Positions 11,429-22,889 of a DNA stretch of 64,000 bases are shown here, piece by piece. Made by a program: the position numbers and the translations under genes. This DNA is from Heliocidaris erythrogramma (lineage: Eukaryota > Echinodermata > Echinoidea > Camarodonta > Echinometridae): positions 19,830,682 to 19,894,681 of the forward strand of contig CM046855.1 of the NCBI GenBank assembly GCA_025617745.1. Direction: 5' to 3'. Numbering within the stretch: position 1 is the stretch's first letter; each line of letters opens with the position of its first letter. The notes under the pieces were generated by a model. That model did not search any database, was not told the origin of the DNA, and saw nothing but the letters and a program-made list of their open reading frames with translations.

Positions 11429-12840
11429 CTTGGTATATATTTATTCCGCATAAAAACTTATGAAAACTGTGTGAGACAGTGATGCCATTCAAAACTGAGC
11501 GTTCATGTGGGTAAAGTTAACAATCTGTGTTAGATCCAAATTCCAATTTAGTTCTCTTGTTCTCATCTTTTCTGTTTTCAAATGTGTCAACAAATGAATT
11601 ACAGTCACGATAGTACACGATATTGATGGGGTCATCGCATTATAGGCGCATGAGAGAGTTATCTCCTTAACTAGCACCTAAGATGACCCCTAATCCTGTC
11701 TCTTCAGCTCAGGAGGAGTGATGAAATGTGAAGCTGCATCTTGATGTTTTCTACCCAGCATCACTGCACTGTCACTGCACTGTGTCACTGACGAAAATGA
11801 ATCAAAACATAATTATAAACATGAACTGATAGTGATGAAGTTTATTGATCACATATTCAGCCTCTCCCGTTCCATCCAAACTTGTAAACAACCTTTTGCA
11901 ATTCATATACTGGCAAGTCTCATCTCAGAAAGACCTGTACTTGCTGAAGTCGAGTGTCAGCTCAGTCAATGCAGCAAGATCTACAGCACAGACTAGACAG
12001 CCACAGGCCACAGTCAGTCACAGCACGCTAGCTCAGCGCAGTGAGTGATGAGAAAATTAAGACGGCAACTGTTCATGTAAATTGTGTCTATTTCTCGCTT
12101 TCTTTCAATCTCTTTTCATTTCAGTCACAAGTGAACAGTTCAGAGAAAAGGGGCAAATCACCTGCAGTATCCGTTCACAAAATACCAGAGGCGGAATGTA
12201 CAATAAAACGTCGAAACTCACGTCATATCCTCGGATATATATTACGGTCTCTGTCGATGAACTTGTTCTGACATGCAATCGCTAGCTATGCAAACACAAA
12301 AATGTGAATAGACCGCTCAGCTACTGCACAGTGTAGCATACACACAGCGTGCATTTGTGATCGACCTATCGTCAACAGAAGTGCGGACTGCGTTCACATT
12401 ATCTTGTCTGGCCCATTTCGTCGCCGAAACGGAAATAATGACGTCACCGAATTAATTGACCCATTTCCGCTCGAACGGCCTGATGTTGTTCAGTCGATAT
12501 GGTGGGTAATTCATTGACATTGTGAACAGCATCAGCGCCACGAAACTACAGTTTCCATTTAAAATCCCTCAACAGAATTCTAAATTCTTCAGGGCATGCA
12601 GTCCTCGGGCACGTCATGACTGTTTTATTTTATTTTTCTAATTTTTTGTCAATTCCCTAGTTCACCAAATGATGTCACATTCTCTGCCAGTCTGTCTAGC
12701 TAGAAAAGGCGCGATCTGCCCTCGGAGGTCGTCCCCTGTTCTAGCACCCCTCTTAAATTTTGGGAGAAAAAAAACATGTGTCGTCAAAGTAAGGCTACAT
12801 CACACTATTAAACACTGACGGATTTAGGGACAATACCAGA
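11429..12840. other. upstream region of the SOCS5-type gene
   Basis: Expected 5' UTR and promoter of the minus-strand gene. Contains the CRE at 12439 and a relatively GC-balanced part at 12300-12750. No exon boundaries could be fixed. Confidence 0.45.
12439..12446. promoter_or_regulatory. perfect CRE palindrome TGACGTCA
   Basis: Perfect cAMP-response element about 1 kb upstream of the SOCS5-type start codon, in a less AT-rich stretch (11700-12750). It may belong to that gene's promoter, but no transcription start can be fixed. Confidence 0.3.
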
Positions 12841-12924
12841 CCCTGCCCCCCCCCCCCCATTTCTAACCCATTAGTAAGCATAGGCCTACCCCCCCCCCCC
12901 CCCAAAAAAAAAAAAAAAAAAAAA

Positions 12925-12962
<38 letters not shown>

Positions 12963-13150
12963 TTAAAAAAAAAATAAATTAAATTAAAAAATTAAAAAAT
13001 AAAAGTAAAATAAATAAATTTAAAACAAATGAAAAAAAAAATAAATAAATAAAAATAAAATGAAATAGAAAATATAATAATAATCAATTAATTTTTAAAA
13101 ACTCAATAAATAAATGAATAAAAAAGAGAAGAATAACAAAAAAAATGTGC
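12841..13150 (+). repeat. low-complexity block: C runs, A run, (AAT)n, A-rich
   Basis: Two C runs, a run of about 22 A, (AAT)n at 12926-12962, then A/T-rich sequence to 13150. No gene. Confidence 0.9.
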
Positions 13151-13734
13151 CCCCTGAAAATGTGATAACCGGGTTTTTGTGGGGTTTTTTAATCCTTCTT
13201 TTTTGCACTATCCTTATTTCTTTTTTAATCTTTTTAAATCTTTTTAGCCTGGGCTTAATTGTCAAAATTTTTGTTTGAAATTGTACCCCTTTTTAGTTTT
13301 ACACAAACTTTTCAGCCGCTGCCAATTCTCCAACACGTTCTTTAGTGAAATGTCACCGGCACCAGAACCAAAATGAAAAATCGCTACGCTCTCTGGCATC
13401 ATAATAACAACTACATGTAGAGTTAAATTTTAAAATACAGCTGTATATAACTTTAAGCCAAAGGATAAAAGTTTATGGTGCTTATACAAGGGGATAATTA
13501 TGGAAAACAAGGAAGGGGTCGCCATTCCAATAAGAGAAAAGAGAAAATATGTTTGGGGGAGGAGAAGTAAGGGGGAGGGGGTATAAGAAAGGGCAAAAGA
13601 GTTGCGTGGAGCGGGGATGATTTTCTGACAAATTTCCCCCTCGATCGCATTGCTTTTTCCTTCAGAATCCTGCCGGCCTTCCCGAGGCTTCGAAAGGGTG
13701 GATAGGGGTCTTTTTACCCATCACCCCTTTTTCA

Positions 13735-14815
13735 TATTTTTAATCAATCGGTGGTCGTTTCAGCCCCCACCCCATCCACCTAAGGTTACATGTCGTTTTT
13801 CCGAAGGTTCGTTTTTTCTTAAGGTTCATAAAAACGAAATAATAATAATAATAATAATAATAATCCAATTATAGTCCATTCCAAATTTTATTAACCGAAA
13901 TGAAAATTCTTTTTGCCCAATTGATCGTGGGCCCGGCAGCCACTGTGCAGCGCCAGATCGACGTTGCTCTATCCTTTCAATTGTTGAACGCCAAACAAGG
14001 TAGCAGCAACTCCCATCTTTTAACGTCTTTTGGTATGACGCGGCCGAGGTTCGAACCCACGACCTCCGGATAGTGAGGCGGACGCTCTACTGACTGAGCC
14101 AACACATCGGTTCGTTATTTCTGTAAAGTTTGTTTATCTGAAGGTTCATGATTCTGAAAATGAAATAGGGTTCATATTTGCAAAAATGAAATATATATAG
14201 CCTAAAACCCTAAGGGTTCATAATTCCGAACATAAAATAGGGCTCGTAATTCAGAAAATGAAATAGGGTTTATAATATGGAAAATGGAATAAGGTACCTA
14301 AAAAGGGGTGAAGGAAGGGTGGAAACGACCGGGCCCCCACCTGAAATTTGAAAATCCTGTATCCGATGACATGTAGATTTATCTTGCTCATACAATTTTT
14401 TTAAAGGTTTCCCATTTTCGTTTCTTTCTTCATTTTCTTTTTTTTTTCCTTCTCTATATTCTCCCCCCCCTCCCCACAACCATATTTCTCTAGGCATCGG
14501 AACCGTTATAGCTTGGTGAGAGGTGGAGGAGGGGGGAATACTTATGAGAGCCCTTTCTACAATAATATCATGACGTGACCCTTTCTCATTACCCCTGAAT
14601 CCGCCTTCCCTTTTCTTTTCTTTTTTTTCTGAATTATAAAGCCTTTTTTATTTTCGGAATAATGAACCTTCAGATATATGAACCCTATTTCATTTTCGGA
14701 ATCATAAACCTTCGGAATAATGGAACAAAATATGTTAGGAATATAAACCCCAAGGAAAGGGAAATTTTTGTTTCGGTATCATGAACCTTCGGAATTATGA
14801 GTGCCCCCCCCCCCC
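13735..14815. repeat. foldback-like element: inverted arrays of GGTTCAT..CCGAAAATGAAAT
   Basis: Left part (13797-13840 and 14120-14300) has many degenerate copies of aggttcataattccgaaa..atg; the right part (14640-14800) has the same unit in reverse complement (cattttcggaataatgaacc). Unit about 25-30 bp. A SINE has inserted in the left arm. Outer edges are C/G runs and not sharply defined. Confidence 0.6.
13841..14110 (-). mobile_element. tRNA-derived SINE (family B), minus orientation
   Basis: Read on the minus strand, TTGGCTCAGT...AGAGC (A box) and GGGTTCGAACC (B box) around a degenerate anticodon arm make a tRNA-like head at 14040-14110; the body runs to a trinucleotide tail at 13841-13863. 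The acceptor arms pair badly, so it is not a working tRNA. It interrupts an array of short GGTTCAT...CGAAA repeats. Different family from the three family A SINEs. Confidence 0.72.
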
Positions 14816-15046
14816 ACCACCTTAAATAACTAAATAAAACGTAAATAATTTTGAGGGAAAGAACGCGTTCAATTCATTGTACGCCCTCTGACATCGAATG
14901 CTGATTGAATAATCTTATTAGATGCTTCGGTGCTTTAATTCTTCTAATATCTCATTAAATTACGATAACTCTGAAAATAATTATTCATTAAATTCAAAAG
15001 AATCAAAGGAAACTGAATATGCAGAATCTAACATTAACGTAAACAT

Positions 15047-15120
15047 TCAAATGGTAATGTAATGGTAATGGTAATAGTAATGGTAATAGTAATGGTAATG
15101 ATAATGGTAATGGTAATGGT
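15047..15120 (+). repeat. (TAATGG)n minisatellite
   Basis: Copies of aatggt and aatagt. A-rich sequence with C runs follows to about 15420. Confidence 0.85.
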
Positions 15121-15754
15121 TTATTAAGAAAATTATTTGCAGCCAACTGGCTGAATTGCAGAATTTTGTACAGCGTATAAAAACACCATAAACGATAATT
15201 TTTACATAATCATAATTAAACCTAACAATGAACATTAAATCAAAGAGATAATTACCCCAAAAAAAGATTACTACCCCCCCCAAAAAAAAAACAAAAAAAA
15301 AAACCAACAACAACAAAACAAACAAAACAACAACAACAACCAAAATACTATTTTTAAAAAATCAAAACAAAAACATAAAAATAAAAAACAAAACAAAGCA
15401 AAATAAACATACAAATCAATACCACAGCTAACCAACGATGTGAATATTTGCTTTGGCCTAGAAATAGAATGGGGGTCTATTAACCTCTGTGGCTTTATAT
15501 ATTTGATCTTGAATATACATGTAGGTCTAACTAGGCCTAAATATTCCTACATAATGCATAGCACTCTGGCGTACCCATATGGTGGAGCTGGCGTCTCTCA
15601 CCGCCCCCCCCCCCCTTAGAAGATCCGGATCAAGGCATATCAATATCAATATCGATATATATGATATATACATATATATATATATACGATATGTACGATA
15701 CACTGCAGTTTCTAAAAGTGCTCAACTGGAGGAGCTGTGTATAAAAATAAAAAA

Positions 15755-15756
15755 TA

Positions 15757-15811
<55 letters not shown>
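15755..15811 (+). repeat. (TA)n microsatellite
   Basis: Pure TA alternation, about 50 bp. First of several TA tracts between 15650 and 16750. Confidence 0.95.
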
Positions 15812-15816
<5 letters not shown>

Positions 15817-15911
15817 GAAAGGAAATGAGAGAATAATGGTTGCGTAACTTAAATCAAAGTTCCCCAGAGCTGTCCTCCCTTTTTGAATTTTTTTGCAAAG
15901 GCTGAAAAAAT

Positions 15912-15982
15912 GTCTCCGCCGGGAATCGAACCCGGGTCGTTGGCTTAGAACGCCAATGCCTTAACCACTAGACCACGGAGAC
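15912..15982 (-). tRNA. tRNA gene, anticodon TCT (Arg by anticodon)
   Basis: On the minus strand 71 nt fold as a cloverleaf: 7-bp acceptor stem GTCTCCG/CGGAGAC, D arm with A box TGGTCTAGTGG, perfect 5-bp anticodon stem TTGGC/GCCAA with loop GTTCTAA (anticodon TCT), and T arm CCGGG/CCCGG with B box GGTTCGATTCC. A run of six T follows within a few bases of the 3' end, a normal Pol III terminator. No CCA encoded, as expected in a eukaryote. G at position 32 is uncommon, and body and D arm resemble metazoan Glu tRNAs, so an anticodon-shifted Glu-derived copy is an alternative. No repeat-like tail, so a genuine gene is favoured over a SINE head. Confidence 0.75.
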
Positions 15983-16198
15983 GGGTCAGTGGTTTCGGCG
16001 ACACCAGATTCAATTGACCGACAGATTGACAAATCTTCAACCTTATTAATTAATTCCGTTGTCGGGGGCAGGTGAGTTTGAACAAAGACAAGCCGCGTGC
16101 CTCAGCTGGATCCAAGCGAATGCTGTGAGATACATGTATACATTAGAATAATTATTAACAATATTGTGAGGAAATAACATATACAACAGCTTTGACAA

Positions 16199-16201
<3 letters not shown>

Positions 16202-16278
<77 letters not shown>

Positions 16279-16332
16279 ACTTGTAGGGTGCTCTCCTTGT
16301 AGGACTGAGAGTGCTCGATGCGTTGCAGAGTC

Positions 16333-16401
<69 letters not shown>

Positions 16402-16403
16402 TT

Positions 16404-16447
<44 letters not shown>
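16202..16447 (+). repeat. (TA)n microsatellite cluster
   Basis: Three TA tracts (16202-16271, 16331-16398, 16409-16447) separated by short unique sequence. Another, 16717-16749, lies beyond the adjacent palindrome. Confidence 0.95.
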
Positions 16448-16452
<5 letters not shown>

Positions 16453-16681
16453 AAAAGACCAGTAGACATTTCATGCTTTTTTCTCCAACTATTTTATTTT
16501 CTCACGAATTTTCGACGATCCTCTCACCGTCTTTGTCAAGTGAATAAATTCACTTGACAAGTGAATTATTAATTAAGTGAATTATTCACTTGACAAAGAC
16601 GGTGAGAGGATCGTCGAAAATTCGTGAGAAAATAAAATAGTTGGAGAAAAAAGCATGAAATGTCTACTGGTCTTTTTCTTT
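16448..16681. mobile_element. palindrome with 100-bp perfect arms
   Basis: 16448-16547 and 16582-16681 are perfect reverse complements; the 34-bp spacer contains the smaller palindrome TTCACTTGACAAGTGAA. It stands directly after a (TA)n tract, with another (TA)n tract 35 bp beyond its right end. Perfect arms mean recent origin. Probably a MITE that targeted TA repeats. Confidence 0.8.
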
Positions 16682-16712
16682 GATATTACTCCAACACGTG
16701 GACTTTCTATTC

Positions 16713-16754
<42 letters not shown>

Positions 16755-17166
16755 ATGTTTATACCACCGCAAAGAGATATTCTAAATTCTAGAAAAATAT
16801 TGAGATTTTTTTTTGACAGGGAGATTGTAATTTCATCATAGCCCGCCTCCGCGAAGCGGCGGAACGTCAGACTGGGACTTTTGGCGGATTTAAGGGGGTG
16901 GGGGCAATTCCGGTCTGTGCCCCCCCCCCCTTGAAAGACAAGCATACATTGTGCCCCCTTTTATAACTGATAACCTGTTTTTTTGTTTCTTTGTTGTTGC
17001 TTGTCAGAGAATAATCTGGAAGTGAACTGGACCAAAGAAGTCTGATAAACTTTTTTTGTGTGTGTGCCCCCTTTTTACAAAATCCTGGATCCGCCCCTGG
17101 CTCAGGCAATGGAAGTGGGGGGGGGGCACCTTTTGTTTGGCAGATGAATGCCCCCTCTCACCCGTA

Positions 17167-17560
17167 GAGCCCACAAATGTAAAACTCTACCACAAATGTA
17201 AAAACATTGCACCTGCAAATGTCAGAATAACCACAGATGTCATAACATGTCAACCATAAGTGTAAAAATAACCACAAATGTAGGCCCTAAATAAAAAATA
17301 TCGCCCACAAATGTAAAAATCTGTTTAACCACAAATGTAAAGACATTTCGCCTACAAATGTGCAAATTTCCATTACCTCAAATGTCATAACATGTCAACC
17401 GCAAATATAAAAACTGATTGCTTGCATAATGCACCAATGTAAGATCAGTTATTAAGCGATGTGTGCGTGCATGTGCATGCGTGTGTCTGAGGTTTCCTGA
17501 TCAATTAAAATCCTTGAAATTTCGAAAGACCCTTTACCACAAATGTAAAAATTTGTCAAA
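17167..17560 (+). repeat. interspersed ACCACAAATGTAAAA short repeats
   Basis: About a dozen copies of a degenerate 14-16-bp word (ccacaaatgtaaaa, cctgcaaatgtcag, ccataagtgtaaaa) separated by unequal 10-30-bp spacers. Not a CRISPR array: the copies are degenerate and this is a eukaryotic genome. Confidence 0.6.
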
Positions 17561-17615
17561 CTATTGGTTTACCAGTGTTTTCCCTTTTTATGATCACTTT
17601 ACTGTTTACAGGGGC

Positions 17616-17744
17616 GCATGGGCGCAAATCCAAACAGGAATTCTATTCAAGTGGGGGGGACACACCTGGATGCAACAATGGGGTGTCTCCCCCCCCCCCC
17701 CCCCCCCACTTGAATAGAATTCCTGTTTGGATTTGCGCCCATGC
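17616..17744. mobile_element. short foldback with 44-bp arms
   Basis: gcatgggcgcaaatccaaac... at 17616-17659 and its reverse complement ending ggatttgcgcccatgc at 17744; the loop holds a C run and ggatgcaacaatggggtg. Bordered on both sides by CAGGGGCG-like sequence. Confidence 0.65.
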
Positions 17745-18397
17745 AGGGGCGGGGAGGGGGTGGGGGAGGAAGAGTCGAGGAGCTGATCATAAACTTCACA
17801 TACAAGATGTAGTCCACTCATCTTTACGGGAAAAAATCCGTAGAGATCAGTGATGTAGAACAGCAATTAATTTTATCAGTCTCAAGAGGGCGCTCCAAAC
17901 TGAAATTGAACGTACCGGTAATTTTTACTTTTTATTTACGCAATTTTGAATGATGAACTATTCAATTGTTGAAGAAAAATAAAATGCCTGAAACCTGCAT
18001 TCCAGTCATCTTCGGTTAATAATACTTACAAGAGTCCGAATGAAATTATTGTCTATTCAATATGTTTCAAATATTAAAATACTTCTTTTATACTCTACAA
18101 TCTACAACCCCCCTCCACTTTCATTATCCGAGCCCGACGTTCCACCGCCCCTGGCCCGCCTCACGATCCGAATAGAAGATGGCGGGGCCCGAGATTACCC
18201 GAATATTGGTATTTCAAATTAACCAAAACTTGGCTCGAGGAATTTTCACATGATTTTTTTTTAAAGCACTATAACGTTTTGTCATCAAAGATGACAGAGA
18301 AGCCTTCTTTTCAAAGGAAATACCCTTTACCACGTTAATTTAAAGGAGGTACACTTCTACTTTATTTTCCCTCCTTTTTCTCAGACTCAGACTCAGA

Positions 18398-18607
18398 GAC
18401 CCAAATTCACAAAGGAGGTTTGGTTTAAACCATGGTTTAAACCCCCTCCTGGGTTTTTTAAGCGTACGTGCGCACGGAATCCGATCCAATCATGTATTTT
18501 CCTTGAGCGCGCACATGGCCGATGTGCGCTTTTTTATTCTTATTTTAGTACGCTTACAGAGGTTAAAAACTTAGCCATGGTTTAAACCTCCTTTGTGAAT
18601 TCGGGCC
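18398..18607. mobile_element. MITE with AATTCACAAAGGAGGTTT ends
   Basis: Left aaattcacaaaggaggtttg..ttaaaccatgg and right ccatggtttaaacctccttt gtgaattcgggcc are inverted repeats of about 33 bp; the interior includes tacgtgcgcacgg. No coding content. Confidence 0.65.
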
Positions 18608-19987
18608 AGAGTGCAAATGAAACTCAAACCAACTTCCATTGCCAATTTGTCATCTAATCGTTTTAAAATCGCCTTTTCAACGGGTATGTATTATATATAT
18701 TTGCACAATACTTTTCATAACAGGTAACACAATAATCTATGCTACTTCTATAATCTTTAGTATAATTATAGTATTTTTTTCTCTCACTCACTGCCTGCGT
18801 CTCTCTTTAAGTTTTTTTCTTCACTTTATCATAAATGTGCGGTTGTGAGTGTGTGTTCGGTGCATCAATCTGGTAAAGCACTATAAAATGAGAGAATAGG
18901 ACAGAGAGAAAAGGACACTGAAGGGGAGTAAGTGGGAGGGGGAGAGAGAGAGTGAGAGAGGAATCATATTATGTTGCAATTCAATGTTTGATCTCTATTT
19001 AATAACAATAAAACTATAAAAATAATAACAAAAACACAAAATCAACAATAATAACAATAAGCAAATAATAACAGACATTTTTTTAGCAAATTCATTACCT
19101 CTAACTGTACAAACACAGAATAATTTTTTTTTCTGCTTTCCATTTATACCCAAAACATTTTTTGGGGTTACTGGTGTGACAGTATTGTAATATCTATAAG
19201 TATCTTAGTGTATGTGGACCCCTAAACCTTTCCCCACACCAACACTCGGCTTCCTTTCCATTCATAACTACTTAAACTTAACAGCAGTTTAAGAATCTTA
19301 CACCTCAAAAAAAAAAAAAAAAAACCTTACACCTAAAACGAAACAAGTGGAATATATAGAGTTGATATATTTAGCATCATCTTTAATTCAGTATTGTTTT
19401 CAACAAAACATCAATTAATAATTGGCCAATACAGAGATGACACTTTTCATGCATTTGTTGCATGAAGTACTATTAGCCACTGCTGATGATCATAATTATT
19501 AGTTACAATATTTATCATGTGCACACATCAACGACTACAGCTCTTTTTCTGATACCATATTGAATACGTTGAGAATTTTTTTCACAACATCAATAGACAT
19601 CTCTTTCTTATACAACTCCTTGTAAGCTGTTGTTTTCTTACATGGCAATAGTGTGATTACAAGATTATGGATTTCTTGAGGGGAAATTGCATATAGAAAT
19701 GTACAGCGCCACTTTCTTTCAAGAATATAAATATACAAGTGTGAAAGGGTATCATAATGTTTGTGTCAACCATTTTACTTATACAACTGATCAATTCCTG
19801 AATGACCACACTGACTTAACAATAGACATACATGCTGTCCAGGATATAAATTAAGATCAAACTGAAAATTGGTGGAATATAACATAATCTGATTTGATGA
19901 GGATTGTCAAACACATGCTCTGGTGACAATGGTTCTGTGGTCAATTTTTGAACACTTAACCTATATTCCTAACCCTAAACCTAACCT

Positions 19988-20324
19988 GGGCCCTGTTTCA
20001 TAAAACCTGTTATCAATAACAAGTTGCAATAACTGTTATAAGCTATTGAAATCCTTGCATCTGATTGGCTGAGAGTAAATTTGTCATAGAAATGGGGAAG
20101 TTGTTACTCATATCTTGCCTGGGAACCTATATTTTACAAGCTTTGCTTTTTAATAGGTTTCTCATATTTCATGTTATTCCTTATCTCTTGCTACCATTGC
20201 TGTTGTATTTTGTCATTATGCTTTATCTTGTTGAACTTTTATATGAAAACTGTTATCTTGTGGAATGTGAAACAATAAATCAAAATCAAATCAAATTAAA
20301 TAACAAGTTTTATGAAACGGGCCC
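19988..20324. mobile_element. GGGCCCGTTTCAT MITE with a nested LINE 3' tail
   Basis: Ends GGGCCCTGTTTCATAAAACC and the inverted gttttatgaaacgggccc. The interior starts with tgaaatccttgcatctgatt, also present in the element at 42387. At about 20100-20300 is foreign sequence ending aataaatcaaaatcaaatc, a CR1/L2-like tail, so a LINE fragment inserted in the MITE. Confidence 0.6.
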
Positions 20325-21246
20325 AGAAACTCATATACAAACAAAGCAATTTACTCTACTGGTATATCTTTGACAAAATAAAGCTCATTGAGCAAATGTT
20401 ACTGAGAGCAAACGTTGAATTATTGGAGCAATATCTTGTTTAAACTTGATGATCAAATAAATAATTTAACATTGATTCTGAAGCTGAAAACATATATACC
20501 TTCATTCCATTTTTTTCAAACCTGAGGCTAGTTAAATTCAATATCCACTGCATGAAAGAAAACATATCTACAACTTAAGATAAGTTACACTTTGAAGGCC
20601 TAAATATGATGTAATTATAATTCAGTTCACACATATGACTATATGTCCCATATTTCTTCATTACACATTCATTCATATCCTGAAAACTGCCATTTGACAA
20701 GTGGTAGCTGCCTGTATACTGTCCTCCAAAAAATATGTTCATACATATATACACCCCTTTATAGTTGCTCAGTAATATGACCTCACACAATTTTTGTGAC
20801 AAAAGAAAATATTGAAAATTATCTAAATCATGACAATTGAATGAAAAAGAAAATCCCTGGATCCCCTGCCACATCTTGTTTATGTGATCATTTCAGAGCT
20901 ACCATACATGTAAATCTAATACTATACTACAAGTAAGGCCTAAGCTACAAACATTTCTATAATACATACAGAACATAACCTATTTCTACATCACTTACAA
21001 TATCTAGGGTGAGCTAACTATCTAATTGTGTTATTGCTCCAGTAATTCTTAACTTATGCACAAAATTTGAAATTTTGTTTTCAACAGGTTTCCATTCCTC
21101 ATCCATACACAGCCCATTTACCCGTTTTCCTGAAGTTTTTAAGTAGTCAGTCAAGAGATGAAAGAAGGCCTTTTCAGACCAACATTAAATTGAATTGAAC
21201 AAGCAAAAAAAATGAATAATCAAAACAGAAACATAGATGAAATATA

Positions 21247-21818
21247 TTAAAGGGAAAGTCCACCCTGATATCCAGTTGATTTAAAAGAAGCAGAAAAATG
21301 ACAGAAACAGATCGATGAAAGTTTGAGCAAAATCGGATAAGAAAAAAGAAATGAATCTTTTTTTTTAATTTTTGATGAATTTTTGAAGTTGTAATCACTC
21401 AAACACAAATTGGCAACTCTGTGAAGTATCTTGCGAGCTCCTCTCCCAATCGCCCTGTACTTCAAATATTGTACATTTCCATTTTCTCTAAAGAAATATT
21501 TAATCATAAATGCACCCTAGATATAATCATTGGAAATGTTTTTACACACAACCTATATGAAAAAAATATATTCCTTTAGTAATAACTGAGAAAATGAAAA
21601 TCTATGAAATTTACAAAGCCCATGGGAAAGGAGCTTGCAGGATATGTCACAGAGTTGCCAATTTGTGTTTGATTGATTACCATTTCAAAAATTAATGAAT
21701 TCCTTATTTCTTTACGGATTTTGCTCAAACTTTCACTCATCTGTTTCTCTTATTTTTCTGATTTTATTCACATCAACTACTGGTACCGGTAAATACTAGG
21801 GTGGACTTCCCCTTTTAA
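21247..21818. mobile_element. palindromic TTAA element (MITE)
   Basis: TTAAAGGGAAAGTCCACCCT at the left and the inverted AGGGTGGACTTCCCC...TTTTAAA at the right; inner arms are reverse complements (gaaagtttgagcaaaatc and gattttgctcaaactttc). No coding content. Confidence 0.7.
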
Positions 21819-22521
21819 AGAGTGGAAAGAAGAAAAAAATGCCACATTGCCAGATATGAAAAAAAGAAATAAGGCTTTGAAAACAAATTTTTTAAACCTT
21901 TAACTGGCAGAGTATGTACAATGTTTGTTTTTTTTCTGCACAGAATATAGAAGAAAAAAAAAATTGATTGACATGAAAAGCACATCACCCAGCAAAAAAA
22001 AATACATGGAAGCAGTGAGTGATTTAGCTCTGGAAAGCTCCAAAAGAGCTCTGGTCAAAAAACCTCCCAAACAAAAATCACCGTGAGAAAATCGCACTGT
22101 TACAACTCCAAAGCCAAAATGAGCTCCTGTCAACTGAAAAGTATTTTTTACACTGTACCCACCCCATCCCCACTCTCTCAATCTGCAATAGAACACCACC
22201 ACTGCACCCAATTATCAACACCAATATGTTTGTGAATAAATACCCTCAGACAAGCCCACTAATTCATCTGGAGGATCATCAAGAGGAACGAAAAATACTG
22301 TCAACAAAGAATACCAGAACTTGTGGCAGGTACCGAACTTGTTCGTTCAGCACAGAACATAAGCACAGTAGTTTCCTCCCCCTTTCTCCTCTTCACCTAT
22401 CATCTACAAACCATATAACTCTATTCCATGTATAACATAAAAACAAACAACCTATCAAGATACATGGCTTGGGGTAAAATGTGTACAGCATCAAATTACC
22501 AGTGTTGCCACAGCTAAAAAT

Positions 22522-22885
22522 CGGAATTATGCCAAGTCTCGTCCCAAATTATGCTAGATTGAGACAAATTATGCTAGATCCATTTGAAGCGTAATTCAGG
22601 CACCTGGGAACGACTTTGTTACTGGAGGTGCTGTGAGCCCCCCAAAAAAGGTCCTCAGCATTTTAGTGTCTCCTTTTCAGTCCAAAATTCTCTGAAAAGC
22701 CTTAGTTTCTTAGATCAGCCTTAGATATCTGTTCTTAAAAGCAAATTCTCTATTTAAAGTCCGAAATTCAGAATTATGCTAGATCCTAGTGAAAATGTGC
22801 TAGATTTGGCCAAATTATGCCAGGAATAATGCTAGATTCCAAGAGGGTCAAAATTATGCTAAAAAGCATAATTATGCTAGATATG
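22522..22885 (+). repeat. AATTATGCTAGAT short-repeat cluster with an inserted MITE fragment
   Basis: Eight or more copies of (a)aattatgctaga(t), some shortened to attatgcca, flank a block at 22605-22680 (gttactggaggtgctgtgagc) that is the reverse complement of part of the hAT-like MITE at 46574-46758. Confidence 0.6.
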
Positions 22886-22889
22886 GCAT

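Noticed and set aside
14036-14108. tRNA gene
   Set aside because: Acceptor stem mismatched and body continues as a SINE with a trinucleotide tail.
15047-15343. 98-codon Val/Tyr-His-rich frame
   Set aside because: Minisatellite and A-rich low-complexity DNA.
16046-16557. Long frames of alternating Tyr-Ile on both strands
   Set aside because: Translation of (TA)n microsatellites.
17167-17560. CRISPR-like repeat/spacer appearance
   Set aside because: Repeats degenerate, spacers unequal and host is a eukaryote.
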